A stretch of DNA of 64,000 nucleotides from Telmatactis stephensoni (Eukaryota > Cnidaria > Anthozoa > Actiniaria > Isophelliidae): positions 270,501 through 334,500 of the forward strand of contig JALIZF010001500.1 in NCBI GenBank assembly GCA_029948255.1. The letters run 5' to 3'. The notes beneath the pieces were generated by a model, which did no database searches, was not told the DNA's origin, and saw only the letters and a program-made list of their open reading frames with translations. This document shows positions 35,228 to 47,120 of this stretch, in pieces. The position numbers and the translations under genes are program-made. Within the stretch, counting starts at the first letter, position 1. Every line of letters begins with the position of its first letter.

Positions 35228-35832
35228 CTCGTATAACTCATCATAACGACTTATAACTCATCAGGACGACTTATATCTCATCAGGACGACTTATAACTCA
35301 TCAGGACGACTTATAACTCATCAGGACGACCTATAACTCATCATAACGACTTAAAACTCAACAGGACGACTTATAACTCTTCAGGATGACTTATAACTCA
35401 TCATGACGACTTATATCTCATCAGGACGACTTATAACTCATCATAACGACTTATAACTCATCAGAACGACGTATAACTCATCATGTCGACTTAAAACTCA
35501 TCAGAACGACTTATAACTCATCAGGACGACGTATAACTTATCATGTCGACGTATAACTCATCATAACGACTTATAACTCATCAGGACGACTTATATCTCA
35601 TCAGGACGACTTATAACTCATCAGGACGACCTATAACTCATCATAACGACTTAAAACTCAACAGGACGACTTATAACTCTTCAGGACGACTTATAACTCA
35701 TCATTACGACTTATATCTCATCAGGACGACTTATAACTCATCATAACGACTTATAACTCATCAGGACGACAAATAACTCATCAGGACGACTTATAACTCA
35801 TCGTGACAACTTATAACTCATCAGGACGATTT
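35228..35832 (+). repeat. Subterminal array of a 20 bp repeat, about 30 copies
   Basis: The unit is TATAACTCATCAGGACGACT with substitutions at a few fixed places (AGG/ATA/ATG before ACGAC, TATAAC/TATATC/TAAAAC). Spacing is a strict 20 bp, and a larger block of about 320 bp seems duplicated (35,235-35,450 resembles 35,555-35,770). An inverted array lies at the other end of the element. Repeated binding sites for the element's transposase are the likely role. Confidence 0.85.
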
Positions 35833-36218
35833 ATGACGTCATCTTACCCATACCACGTGATTGCTTGCTTCAACACGCTTTCGTCTGTAACGCTCAATGA
35901 TGGCGGACAAAACGGGGGAAGGAGGAGACCACATTTCAAGAAAGAAGACGATATTTCAGTTAAAATGGCCGCGATTTTTGGATTCGAGCGATTATCCGGG
36001 ATATTTGAGCCTCTAATCTTGAGACCGGGAGATACGGTCCAAAATCTTGAGACTCCCGGCTTATCCGGGAGAGTTGACAGCCCTGATATTATGTCATGGA
36101 ATTCATTATTATGAATAAATTAGTTTATTTGTTGCGGAGTCACCAAGTTATCCGGTCGTATGGCGCCAAAATATTAATGATCCTAAAACGAGAACTGAAC
36201 TTCTGTTCTATACTCCAG

Positions 36219-39200
36219 GTGTCCGAGTTTTTACTAGCAAGAAATGTAACTGAAGATGTTATTCAAAGATTTGAAAAGGAGAAGGTGAGTATATTTTGAT
36301 TATACACTGTAACGTAGCCCTTGTGTAATCCAACAGTCAGAACTTTTCTGTTAGTCATCTAAAGAAAAAAATGCTGACGTGTGTTTTTAGTCGTAGTTAC
36401 TAAAATGCGCAATGAGCTACAATAATTTACAATGACCTACAATGATCTATAATGAGCTACTATGAGTTGTGATTACTAAAATCCAGACCCACTTCGATCC
36501 AAACGACGAGATAAAATCGTCTCAAAACGAGCCCGTACCGCCATTAGATTTACAGTGGAACGCCTGGTTGTTTTCATTTTAGCCACATGAAACCCGAGAT
36601 GGAACAAATCGTAGACATTTAGAAAGTTTTTTGCCCTATGAATTGCTATATCACTTTTAAGTAGAGTCTCGTATTTTTATTTACTATGACAAACAATTAG
36701 AGCTTTATGGTCAACGAAAGAGCATGTCTCAAAGAAAATGCAGCTTCTGGAGGTATAAAGAGTATATATGTTATGGCGGTCTGGCTGAGTTTTGAGACAG
36801 TTTTGTATGGTTGTTTTGATTGAAGTGGGTCTGGCTTTTAGTAATTACAATTCATAGTAGCTCATTGTAGGTTATTTAGCTCATTGTAGGTCATTGTAGA
36901 TAGTTGTAGCTCATAATTTGTAGCTTACGCCTTTTAGTATAGCTACGTACGTGTTTTTAGTCTAGTATCTGAAGAAAGTATATATTGTTGTAAATCCTTG
37001 CATTTTTCAATTTTTAAGTTTATGTTATTTTTGAAATTTCCTTGCTAAATATCTTCAAATCAGAAGTGAAATAATCAAAACCCTGTAAAATGCTTACCAC
37101 AGGACTACCTCTCAACATATATGGGCATACTCTATAAGCCACAAGACTCTCGTAATATGGATAGCACAGGCAACCCGTCAGATTCAAGATGGCGGCCACT
37201 ATGGCGCGAAAGGTGAGATTGTCTTGTATACTTTATTTAGCTTTTTCTGCAAAAACACTCGATAGTATTATATAATTTCACAATCTCTTGTTTTATTAAT
37301 CCAATCAGCAATCGAGTTTTCAAATTATTCTTGTTTTGAATGTTCAAACCTTCGTTTTAAAAATGAAAGTTCAAATTGAAGAATGGAATCAAATTTTCAA
37401 AAATAAACTCAATAATGGACTCTGGGGGGCACGCTTGACGTGGTTTCACTGTAAAATGCTCATATTGATTTGATGTCAAATAAACAGATATTTCACAAAA
37501 ATCATATGACATTTTCCATATAATGAATTTCTGACTGAATAATAAAGAAAGTATTATCATAATTCTGTATTATCTTTAAGCCATATGAGATCATATTGAT
37601 AGTTAATCTGTAGGATATATAGTTTTGGGTAAATAGTATCAGTATTAATATAATTTAATCCTACTTAATAGGATTAATGTGAATCTAAAAATATTATCAC
37701 TCCCATGCAACTAGGATTTATTTCATCTACTAGGTAGATTTATAATGGTTCAAATCTCAATAATAGACTATAGTTGTCTTGAGTTAACATCAGATGATAA
37801 CTGGATTGTAATGATTATTAAAATTAATACTATTCTGGTTAACAATAAGGGCTGTCATATATTTGGGAGAATGAAATGAGACTTTGATATCTTTGATAGA
37901 ATATATATGAGTTAATAATTGACAAATGCTTAAGTGTATTTGTTTTCTGAGAAATTTTTAGAAGAGTTAGGATTGGCAGCAAAGGGAGATATTTTGGCAC
38001 TCCAGGCTTTTGCCAAAAAGGAAAGTAATGTTGCATCATCTGACTATGAAGAAAGAAAACGGAAGCTTATCGAAGAGCTAAGGAAAGGAAAAGATAACAG
38101 AACCAGCTCTAGTAAAGCCAATAAGAAACAAAATATTCAGAGTAATAATGAGGTCAAGATCAAAACAAGGAAAATTACCCTTGGCTGGATGCATTGTGAT
38201 TCATCCCTAATGCGATATGCAACAGTAAGAGGTACCCCTGGTAATGGGGGAGGAACCAGAAAGATAGACATGGCACTGGATAGCTCAAAGAGTGACATCA
38301 TAGATCAGGCCAAGCAACTGTTTTATCCAGATGGTATATCAACACGTGGCTGTTGTGAAGATATGCAGTTTGATCTTGCAAATTTTCAAGGAGATCAAAT
38401 TCCAGATTGTTTGAATGAATCTGGCGAAGCCTTCTGATTACTGAAGTACATAGAAAAGTACAAGCTTTCCCATGTAAGACTCTACCTTACATCACAACTT
38501 TTGTCAGTCAGTGATGATGAAGACACATATTTGAAACCAATGTTTGACTTCAATCCAACTCCAAAAAGATCAAAATCATCTAAAAGAGATCTGGGAAAAG
38601 AATGGAGGATGAAACTCAATGAAATAACACCAAATTATGAAGATGAAGATGAAGATGTCACAGTTGTCACGTACACTCCCATGCAATCAACTTCATGCAC
38701 TATAACCAGTCCACCCACAGATAGTACTGCAAGCTCTCCTGTCCTCTCCCAGCTTATTGGGACCTCATCAGAAAGAGCAGCATTGATAAATGATCAGGAC
38801 AATGCTTACCAACGTGCTTTAGAAGATCAACAAAAGGAGAAGGAGGAAATAGAGGAAGAGAGAATCTTACAAAGTACAAAGGAACACAGAGAGGCAAAAA
38901 GAGCAACAAGACTAGGAAGAGTTCCCAAAGAACCTGATGATGAACCAAAAGTCAGTTGCTGTGAGGCATATCACAGAAGGGAAACAGACTCGCTACTTTA
39001 AGGAAGAAGACCTGCTTGAACAGTGTACAATTGGATAGGATCGATATCTCTCTCAACAGAACCTGAAAATTTCAGGCTTTGTTTGGTGCCAGGATCTCCT
39101 TTAAGTCCACTGGAATTAGTCAAAAATGTTGGGAAGTATATTGTGTACATGGAAGAAACAGAGAATGATCAATGTGACATGAAATCAAGGTAATTATCTT

Positions 39201-41076
39201 TTTAATGAATGAGGACATATATTTCATGGATAAAAATCAAATGCAAACACTTTACAACTCAATCTTACTTGTATAATTGTTTAAATGCAAACAAAATGTC
39301 TTTAATTACGGTGATTTAATTAGATTATCGTACAGACAGGTTTTAGAAGCTAATTCAGATTTCAAGCCATTTTAATTTTGATCATTTATTTTCATCCAAG
39401 TTGCCCTTATATATACTACTGATAATGTTTTTGATTATAGTTTGAGGTTCCAATTTCAGTCTTACACTGAAAACGTGATCATTAACTTAAGTGTCTGTTT
39501 GCCATTCTTGGTGACGGTTATTTAACGAGCAAGGCTATCAAACAATAGAAAAATGACCTTTTCAAAATTGCAGTGGTATGTTTGGTCTTGTACGTCAAAA
39601 TGAACTTGAAATTGTTGTGCTGCAATTACCACGTTTCTGCATGGATTGGCTGTGTATCTTTGAAGCTGTGTTAGCATATTGTACTTAGCTGCTAAATTTG
39701 ACTGCATCTTGGTGGTAAATAACTTAAAGTCATCCATCACATTTTCTAACTAAGGTAAAAAAAACTATGCCACTATGAATTTTCAGAGCAGCCGACCATT
39801 GCTACATTTGCCTGAGGAGTTTCAGGTTCCTTAGTTTAAATGAATAAGTTTCACTCCATCAACTTGATAACACAAAGTCGTTACTGTATTCATATATGAT
39901 TATGTATTTCTTCTAATTGATTCTTTCCTTTGCAGCCAAGTGAGTCAGTTACAACAAATAGAAGCATCAGAAACTGTTCCTGAGGTCCTTCTTGAGGGAG
40001 ACGAAGCATTTGAGGAAGAGATGACCAATAGTTGCGAAAGCCTATCACAAAAGAGACAAGAAGCTTATGATTCCCTGTGTGGAGATGTGTCAGTAACTGT
40101 TAAAAGGGACAATATAGTTAGAGATGTACTGAACTTATATTATAGCACAGATGGCACAATTGATGACTTGACAACAAAACGCATCAATGCCAGCTTTGAA
40201 GGTGAAACCGCTGTTGGAAGTGGCATAACAAGAGAGATGTATTCGTTGTTTTGGGATACTCTGTTATCCCAATATTCAGAAGGAGACACTGAGTATCTCG
40301 TCCCAGTCGCGCTATCACTGAGCAAGGAAGATTATGTATCCCTGGGGAAGATAATCACGCATGAATTTATACAGTTTGGTACATTCCCTGTACGAATCAA
40401 TCAGGCATCAGTTCAACTTCTACTGTGTGATGGCGTATCAGATGATTGCAAGATTTCTTCCTTTTTGCACCTTCATCCACCCAAAGAAAGAGAATGTCTT
40501 TCCAATGCCTTAAAAGCTCAAGCCCCTTTTCCTGCTGATGAAGTGGTGGAGATACTTGAAGATTACGGTGGTATTCATAAGATGCCATCACCCAATAACA
40601 TCCAAGAAATTTTGCTACAAGTTGCAACAAATGAATTCATAAACAAGCCATATTTTAGTCTGATGAACGTCAGAGAAGGACTTGGACCTTTTTGGCATGG
40701 TGTTACCAGCAAACAAATCCAAACCATTTACGCCATGAGTCAACCAACAACCGAGAAAGTATTGGAGTGTCTGATTTTCAGTCCTTCGAACCCAAAAGAG
40801 GAGCAGATTTTCCAATGGCTTAAAAGATACCTGAAAGGAGGAGACGATAAGCTGTTGTCTCTCTTCTTGCGATTTTGCACTGCTTCTGATGTGATTGTTC
40901 CTGGTACCAAAATCTTTGTTCACGTTGCTTTGTTTCCCCCAGCAGCGTTACGACCAAAATCTCAAACCTGTTTTAGAATGCTCACCATCCCAAGAAACTA
41001 TGAAAGTTTCTCACAGATGAAGAATAACCTAGACATTTACATAAAGAATCCCACGACCTGGGATATGGAAGACTAA
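36219..41076 (+). pseudogene. HECT-type E3 ubiquitin ligase-like gene of the composite transposon, disrupted
   Basis: Exon 36,219-36,284 (FLLARNVTEDVIQRFEKEK, a SAM-like helical start) is followed by exon 37,952-39,189 and exon 39,936-41,076, all with GT-AG borders. The middle exon continues the helical domain (LEELGLAAKGDILALQAFAK), then a variable acidic linker. The last exon is a HECT-like domain: VTVKRDNIVRDVLNLYY, INASFEGETAVGSGITREMY, and near its end SQTCFRMLTIP, where Cys fits the HECT catalytic position. An in-frame TGA at 38,435-38,437 and two frame changes near 38,955 and 39,025 break the middle exon, while the HECT exon is open. CRE-like TGACGTCA at 35,834 and CACGTG nearby could be promoter sites. 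An IS3EU-like accessory gene is the best guess. Confidence 0.65.
36393..36946. mobile_element. MITE in the first intron of the HECT gene
   Basis: GTAGTTACTAAAATGCG on the left faces the complement of GTAGCTATACTAAAAGGCG on the right. Inside, AATGAGCTAC and TCATTGTAG motifs and TCCAGACCCACTTCGATC repeat in inverted order. TGTTTTTAGTC is found directly left (36,382-36,392) and a few bases to the right (36,952-36,962), a likely 11 bp or slightly longer target duplication. No gene. Confidence 0.7.
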
Positions 41077-41946
41077 AATTTGACCATACTACAGAAAGCT
41101 ATGATGTGCAATTTGGTTTTGCGTTTGGAAGTTATAATTGCTATCTGCTAGCTCCAGCCACTAGAACCAGGAATGTTGGCCAAAATAGAATTTTTACGAA
41201 GAGAGAAGAAACGCGTAGCTTTGGATCAAAATAATGTATGATTGCGGCAAAAGAAAATCTCAGACTTTCCTTCTGAGTAATTTTCTATGAACCGGCATTC
41301 CTGGCTATAGGGGAATATGAAGAGTTCTTGTATTATGCAGATGTTTATATGAAGCTTTATCGTTCAGTTCTTGTTAACTCTACGTGAACAATAGTTGTAG
41401 TTCTTGTTGCCACAATTTGACACTTATGTGTATAAGCTGCTGTCTGATCTCATAGTTCAGCAACTGTTGTTATTATTACCGTTATGATTTTATAACAAAT
41501 TTCGGTCAAACATTTCACAAAAGAATTTATATGTTAGCATACTTTTTTCGTTTATTATACTTAGTTCTGTCAGATGAAACCAAATCGTCTGATATATTAA
41601 TGTATTACCCACAAAAAAACAACACAAATTTCGATCATGGCTAGGCAATTGATGCTTTAAACGGCAAAACGCGTGATCTAGGAAAAGAGTAAAGGGTTTG
41701 CATCAATTATCGTAAGACGCATAAGTTTTTTCATATTTTTTACTCGCAAAATGTGCAAGCACGAAAACAATTTTTTTTTAAACGTTTAGTAAAAGTATTT
41801 TCAAGCACATTAGTTTTAATTGTCGTTTTCTGTACGTAGATGATTTCTTAATTGGACATTTTCCAAGACGCAGTCAAATGGGTTCTAACTGAGAATGAGC
41901 AAAACACGAGACTTTAATCTATCAGCTGTCTTGTGCTCAAACTTAA

Positions 41947-43594
41947 GGTGGCCCGTACCTATTGATTTGTTTGTTGGGCATGAATTTCAATCGCGTCCTT
42001 TTACATCAAAACCTTGTCCGACTTCTGAGAAATTTGCAGCCATTTGTCTACAAGCCTTGAAATTTGTACCGGTAATTATTTTTCTGCGAATTAGATCAAG
42101 TTATTCGAGATATCAGACGATTTTTAAAAATGGCTTTTTGAGAAAAATTGGTCATAAATCCAAAATTCCAAGGTGAATTTTTTTCCTATTTCGTCAATCA
42201 AGTATAAAGGCATAGAGGACTACATACAACATGTATCGTGCCAATTAATGCCTTAGAAGTTGCGATACAAAATTTGTGCTGCCTGTTACGACGCAAAATT
42301 ATGTAGTCAAAACTACCGCCAAAATCTCAACAAAATTTCAAAAACAGCGAGAACTATATCTGCTGTAAGAAAGATAAATACCTATTGTAACTTGTGAACA
42401 AAATATGGAGAGATGAGAAGCTAAACGCCAATGTTATCCTCAAGCAAACTTGGGGAGTAATTTTTGTGACCACGAGGTGAGCGTTGCGAATTTGTATTAC
42501 TTCGACTTCTACAAATTCTGTCGAATTGTTTTGTGAAATTTTCTTGGTATGGGATAGAACAAGATGTTAACATACCGGTTGCCAAGTGTCGTTGTGTTTG
42601 CTGCACTAGGTATAATTCAGTAAGCTTCAAAAGTAAGCAACTTCATCGAGTTGACGTTTGAGCTGCCAAGGTAAAGCCCTCAAGGTTTGTTAATTTATTC
42701 AAAACGACACCTTACTATCTGTTGCAAAATTCCGCACGGGATCCAGACTTTTGGGAATAAAGACAGTAGTTCTCTGAATACAATTGCTTCTGAGTCTAAA
42801 TCCGTGTGGAATTTTGCAACAGATAGTAAGGTGTTGTTTTGAATAAATTAACAAACCTTGAGGGCTTTACCTTGGCAGCTCAAACATCGACTCGATGAAG
42901 TTGCTTACTTTTGAAGCTTACTGAATTATACCTAGTGCAGCAAACACAACGACACTTGGCAACCGGTATGTTAACATCTTGTTCTATCCCATACCAAGAA
43001 AATTTTACAAAACAATTCGACAGAATTTGTAGAAGTCGAAGTAATACAAATTCGCAACGCTCACCTTGTGGTCACAAAAATTACTCCCCAAGTTTGCTTG
43101 AGGATAACATTGGCGTTTAGCTTCTCATCTCTCCATATTTTGTTCACAAGTTACAATAGGTATTTATCTTTCTTACAGCAGATATAGTTCTCGCTGTTTT
43201 TGAAATTTTGTTGAGATTTTGGCGGTAGTTTTGACTACATAATTTTGCGTCGTAACAGGCAGCACAAATTTTGTATCGCATCTTCTAAGGTATTAATTGG
43301 CACGATACATGTTGTATGTAGTCCTCTATGCCTTTATACTTGATTGACGAAATAGGAAAAAAATTCACCTTGGAATTTTGGATTTATGACCAATTTTTCT
43401 CAAAAAGCCATTTTTAAAAATCGTCTGATATCTCGAATTACTTGATCTAATTCGCAGAAAAATAATTACCGATACAAATTTCAAGGCTTGTAGACAAATG
43501 GCTGCAAATTTCTCAGAAATCGGACAAGGTTTTGATGTAAAATGACGCGATTGAAATTCATGCCCAACAAACAAATCAATAGGTACGGGCCACC
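41947..43594. mobile_element. TTAA-flanked foldback element, 1.65 kb near-perfect palindrome
   Basis: TTAA flanks it at 41,943-41,946 and 43,595-43,598. The end GGTGGCCCGTACCTATTGAT is exactly inverted at the other side, and arms of about 790 bp match throughout with very few differences, leaving a loop of about 70 bp near 42,741-42,809. Frames in the arms (42,421-42,630 minus and 42,911-43,120 plus) are mirror images with no recognised domain. There is no transposase, so mobilisation must come from elsewhere. The high arm identity suggests recent origin or gene conversion. The DIRS element follows immediately. Confidence 0.9.
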
Positions 43595-43598
43595 TTAA

Positions 43599-43663
43599 TT
43601 CTACCTCGTTACCATGCTGAGAGATCCCATGAGATAGCAAGCGCATGCGCCAATCAGTGCAAC
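43599..43663 (+). repeat. DIRS left inverted terminal repeat
   Basis: TTCTACCTCGTTACCATGCT, GAGAGATC, CATGAGATAGCAAGCGCATG and CGCCAATCAGT match the complement of 48,245-48,310 with some substitutions. The outer 40 bp are also complementary to 48,061-48,096 in the internal region, with an almost exact match. Confidence 0.85.
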
Positions 43664-43740
43664 GTCTGTCGCTGGTCAGTGAAGTTGTTCATGTGTTTGA
43701 ACAAATGAAAATTGCCCGAAAATCCGTCTAAATCATACCA

Positions 43741-45063
43741 ATGTCGGGTTCTAAAGACTCGCAAGATAAATCAAAGGAAAAAGACGACGGCAGAGGCTGT
43801 CTTTTGAGCAAATGGCAGCCAGAACCCAAAGGAAAACGAACAGAACAGTCCACAGCTACCATGAATGGCAGCAATGGCAAAGGCGGCAAAACGCCAAATG
43901 CAAAAACTCAGGCAAACGGGACCAAAGATCCCACAAAATCACTCAAAAGTGATACTGAAAGCAAAGACCCTGGGCAGAAGTCCAGCGAAACTCCTACAGG
44001 AAGAAAGACCTCGAAAAAATCCACAAGGGAAAAAAGCACGCCAAAAGGGTCACCAAAACTGGCCGAGAACCATGGCAGGTCGTCGAATGAAAGCTCAACG
44101 TCAGGCGAAAACATCGCTCAAGTCTTTAAAGACTCGCTTTCCAGCTTGGCGGCTAGCATGAATAAAGGCTTCCTTAACTTAGGAAAACTACTCAAAGACA
44201 AAAACGAGTACCGAGGTGGTCGACACGAGGATTTGTCTAGCTCTGACTCTGAATCGGAGGAAGAGAGTGCCAGTGATACAGAGCCACCGGCCCCAAAGAG
44301 GCAAAAATCTGATGGCGATGGTGCTTCCTTAAGCGAGGAAAGCAATGCCATACTTAGTCAGCTAGAAAAGCAGTACAACGTTACTGATCAGGATGGACCT
44401 GATATAAATGCAAGTTTGGCCAAAATAGTGAAAAACCTCTTGGGGGAAAAGACTGATGAGGAAAAGCTCAACAAAATTAAGAAACGCTACCCCAAGCCAA
44501 AAAACTGTGAAATCTTGACCGAAACCAAAGTCAATTCAGCGATATGGAACAACATCTCAGACAAGGCAAGGACAGGAGACATAAAACTCCAAAAGGCTCA
44601 AAAAGCACTAGTAAAAGGCATAACTGCTGTGGTCCAAGTGATCAATGAAGTACTAAACAAATCAGAAATGCCACCAAAAGAAAAAATTGTGGACACCCTT
44701 ATGGATGGTGTGCAGTTACTGGCCAATGCCAACATAGAAGTCAACATAAGACGTAGAGAAGCCCTGAAACCAGAGCTTCACACTAGTTACCGCTACTTAT
44801 GTGCCCCATCAAATCCTATAACTACTGAGTTATTTGGAGATGATTTACCCAAAGCTGTTAAAGATATAACCGACACCAATCGGATTACTTCAAAGATTAG
44901 TAGAGAGCGAAAAGATGGCTACAAAAAGTCCAGGGATACCAGTGCTTCAGACAAATATGGGAAGAGATACCCATACAAATACTCAGGATCAAAAAACTAC
45001 AACCGCCCCTTCCCCAGCAAGAGGGAAGGGGGGAAGAAAAATGGTCAAAAGAACCAACACTAG
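43741..45063 (+). CDS. DIRS ORF1, Gag-like protein, 440 aa
   Basis: The intact frame starts at ATG 43,741, about 140 bp inside the element. Residues 1-200 are lysine-, serine- and acidic-rich low-complexity sequence. From about residue 210 a helical region follows with the conserved DIRS pattern (LEKQYNVTDQDGPDINASLA, then NCEILTETKVNSAIWNNIS and REALKPELHTSYRYLCAP). The C-terminus is basic (YKKSRDTSASDKYGKRYPYK), suiting RNA binding. By family it is the structural Gag-like product. It is complete here, in contrast to the decayed relative at 14,071-15,050. It is followed after 70 bp by the polymerase ORF. Confidence 0.8.
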   Translation: MSGSKDSQDKSKEKDDGRGCLLSKWQPEPKGKRTEQSTATMNGSNGKGGKTPNAKTQANGTKDPTKSLKSDTESKDPGQKSSETPTGRKTSKKSTREKSTPKGSPKLAENHGRSSNESSTSGENIAQVFKDSLSSLAASMNKGFLNLGKLLKDKNEYRGGRHEDLSSSDSESEEESASDTEPPAPKRQKSDGDGASLSEESNAILSQLEKQYNVTDQDGPDINASLAKIVKNLLGEKTDEEKLNKIKKRYPKPKNCEILTETKVNSAIWNNISDKARTGDIKLQKAQKALVKGITAVVQVINEVLNKSEMPPKEKIVDTLMDGVQLLANANIEVNIRRREALKPELHTSYRYLCAPSNPITTELFGDDLPKAVKDITDTNRITSKISRERKDGYKKSRDTSASDKYGKRYPYKYSGSKNYNRPFPSKREGGKKNGQKNQH

Positions 45064-45133
45064 ACAACCAAACTGAAACCAATCCAGAGGTAAGAAACTT
45101 AAATTAAAGGTTGCTGGCAGGCTAAGATTTTAT

Positions 45134-47120
45134 TTGTCAGCTTGGACAAACCTTACCTCAGACAAGAAAATATTAGACATGGTGCAACACTGTCATCTTG
45201 AATTTATTGAAACCCCAAAGCAAAACTATCCTATACCATCTATGAGATTTAGCCCTAATGAGGCTGAAATAATTGATTGTGAGGTAAACCGATTACTAGA
45301 GAAAGGGGTAATTGAAGAAGCTATCCCCATTGACACTCAGTTTATTTCTAACATTTTCCTTAGGAAAAAGAAAAATGGCTCTTATAGAATGATTCTCAAC
45401 CTGAAAGGACTCAATGAGTCAATAGAGTACATCCATTTCAAAATGGAGAGCCTAACATGTGCCATACAATTAATGAAGAAAAACTGTTATATGGGTTCCA
45501 TAGACCTCACTGATGCATATTATACTGTGCCTGTAGCAATAGAACACAGAAAATTTTTAAGATTCATTTGGAGAAACAACCTTTTTCAATATACTTGTCT
45601 GCCAAATGGACTTGCATCAGCACCGAGATATTTCACAAAACTCTTAAAGCCAGTGTATTCTACTCTGCGTAGTCAGGGATACCTAAATGTAGGGTATATT
45701 GATGACTCTTATATACAGGGGTCCTCAGTTGTGGAATGCACAATCAATATTGGCCACACAGAGGCTCTTTGAGTCATTGGGGTTCATTATAAATTCTGAA
45801 AAGTCAGTGTTGCAACCTTGTCAAAAGTTGTCCTTTCTTGGCTTCATCTTAGATTCTGTTCAGATGAGAGTATATCTTACACCTGAAAAAGCAGACAAAA
45901 TAGTCTCAGCCTGCCAACTACTGTTAAAGAAAAAGTTGACCACTATAAGAGAGGTTGCTCAAATTATTGGGCTATTAGTGTCTTCTCTGCCAGGAGTCCA
46001 GTATGGGGCCCTGTTCTATAGAAACATAGAAATAGATAAGAATAAGGCTTTGAAACTTAATAATGGAAACTTTGAAGCACCCATGACATTGTCAAATGAC
46101 TCTAGAAGTGATCTGAATTGGTGGGTTGCTCACCTACCAGGAGCTTATAAGAGTGTTTCCATTAACAACCCAGTTATTGAAATGACAACAGATGCCTCCA
46201 AAACAGGGTGGGGGGCAGTGTCCAATGGACAGGCTGCACAGGGTATGTGGTCCCCTGAAGAGAAACAAAAGCATATCAATGAACTTGAAATTCTAGCAGT
46301 ATTCTTTGGGGTGAAATCATTCCTCTCTTTACTAAAGGGACACCATGTTGCTATTAAAAGTGATAATTCTACTATAGTGTGCTATATAAATGCAATGGGA
46401 GGTACAAAATCCATCGAGTGTAATTCACTTACAAAATCCCTGTGGATGCTCTGCATGCAAAACAATATCTGGTTAACTGCATGCCACCTTCCAGGTGTTC
46501 TCAATGTGGAAGCAGATAAACAATCTAGGGTATTTAATGTGAGAACTGAGTGGCATTTAAAGCCAGAAATCTTTGCCAAGATTACTGACAAACTTGGAAC
46601 TCCAGAGATTGATCTTTTTGCATCAAGGCTAAACAACCAGTTGCCAAGGTATGTCTCCTGGAAACCAGATCCAGGAGCTATGCATGTAGATGCATTCTCT
46701 ATCTCTTGGGGTGATAAGTTTGTTTACATATTTCCCCCATTTTGTCTCATCTCTAGATGTCTCCAGAAGTTAGAGAAGGAACAAGGAAATGCATTGTTGA
46801 TAGCTCCTGTCTGGCCCACACAGGTCTGGTGGCCCCAAGTACTCAGCCTCCTTGTAGCAGCTCCTCTGATGCTCCCACATCAGAAAGATCTGCTCACTCT
46901 CCCACACTCAGGAGCTCAACATCCCTTGAAGAACAAGCTCCAGATGATGGCATGTTCATTGTCAGGGAACACTATCAAGCAAAGGGAGTATCAGAGGCAG
47001 CTGCCAGATTACTCATGCAATCATGGAGAGAAGGTACCAAAAAACAATATTCAAGCTACCTTAAAAAGTGGACACTGTTTTGTGCTGAAAAGAAAGTCAA
47101 TCATTTTCAGCCATCTATAG
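45134..47120 (+). pseudogene. DIRS reverse transcriptase / RNase H ORF with one frame change
   Basis: Frame one (45,134-45,772) carries the reverse transcriptase core: FLRKKKNGSYRMILNLKGLN, MGSIDLTDAYYTVPV, CLPNGLASAPRYFTK and the catalytic YIDDS. Between about 45,725 and 45,755 the reading moves to the next frame (45,699-47,120), giving LFESLGFIINSEKSVLQPCQ, an RNase H domain (TTDASKTGWGAV, ELEILAVF, KSDNST, VEADKQS) and a C-terminal region (PEIDLFASRLNNQLPRYVSW). A one-base indel or sequencing error would explain the break. The product copies element RNA into DNA. It overlaps the recombinase ORF by about 360 bp, as in other DIRS elements. Confidence 0.8.

Noticed and set aside
35228..35832. 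CRISPR-like regular repeat array
   Set aside because: Repeats of 20 bp directly abut without spacers, the genome is eukaryotic, and the array is mirrored at the other end of a transposon.
42421..43120. Paired 69-codon genes in the foldback arms
   Set aside because: Mirror-image frames in a palindrome; there is no domain, and the copy at 34,821-35,042 has diverged without sign of constraint.
43865..44351. Additional genes overlapping DIRS ORF1 on both strands
   Set aside because: They are shadows of the lysine- and serine-rich coding sequence in other frames.
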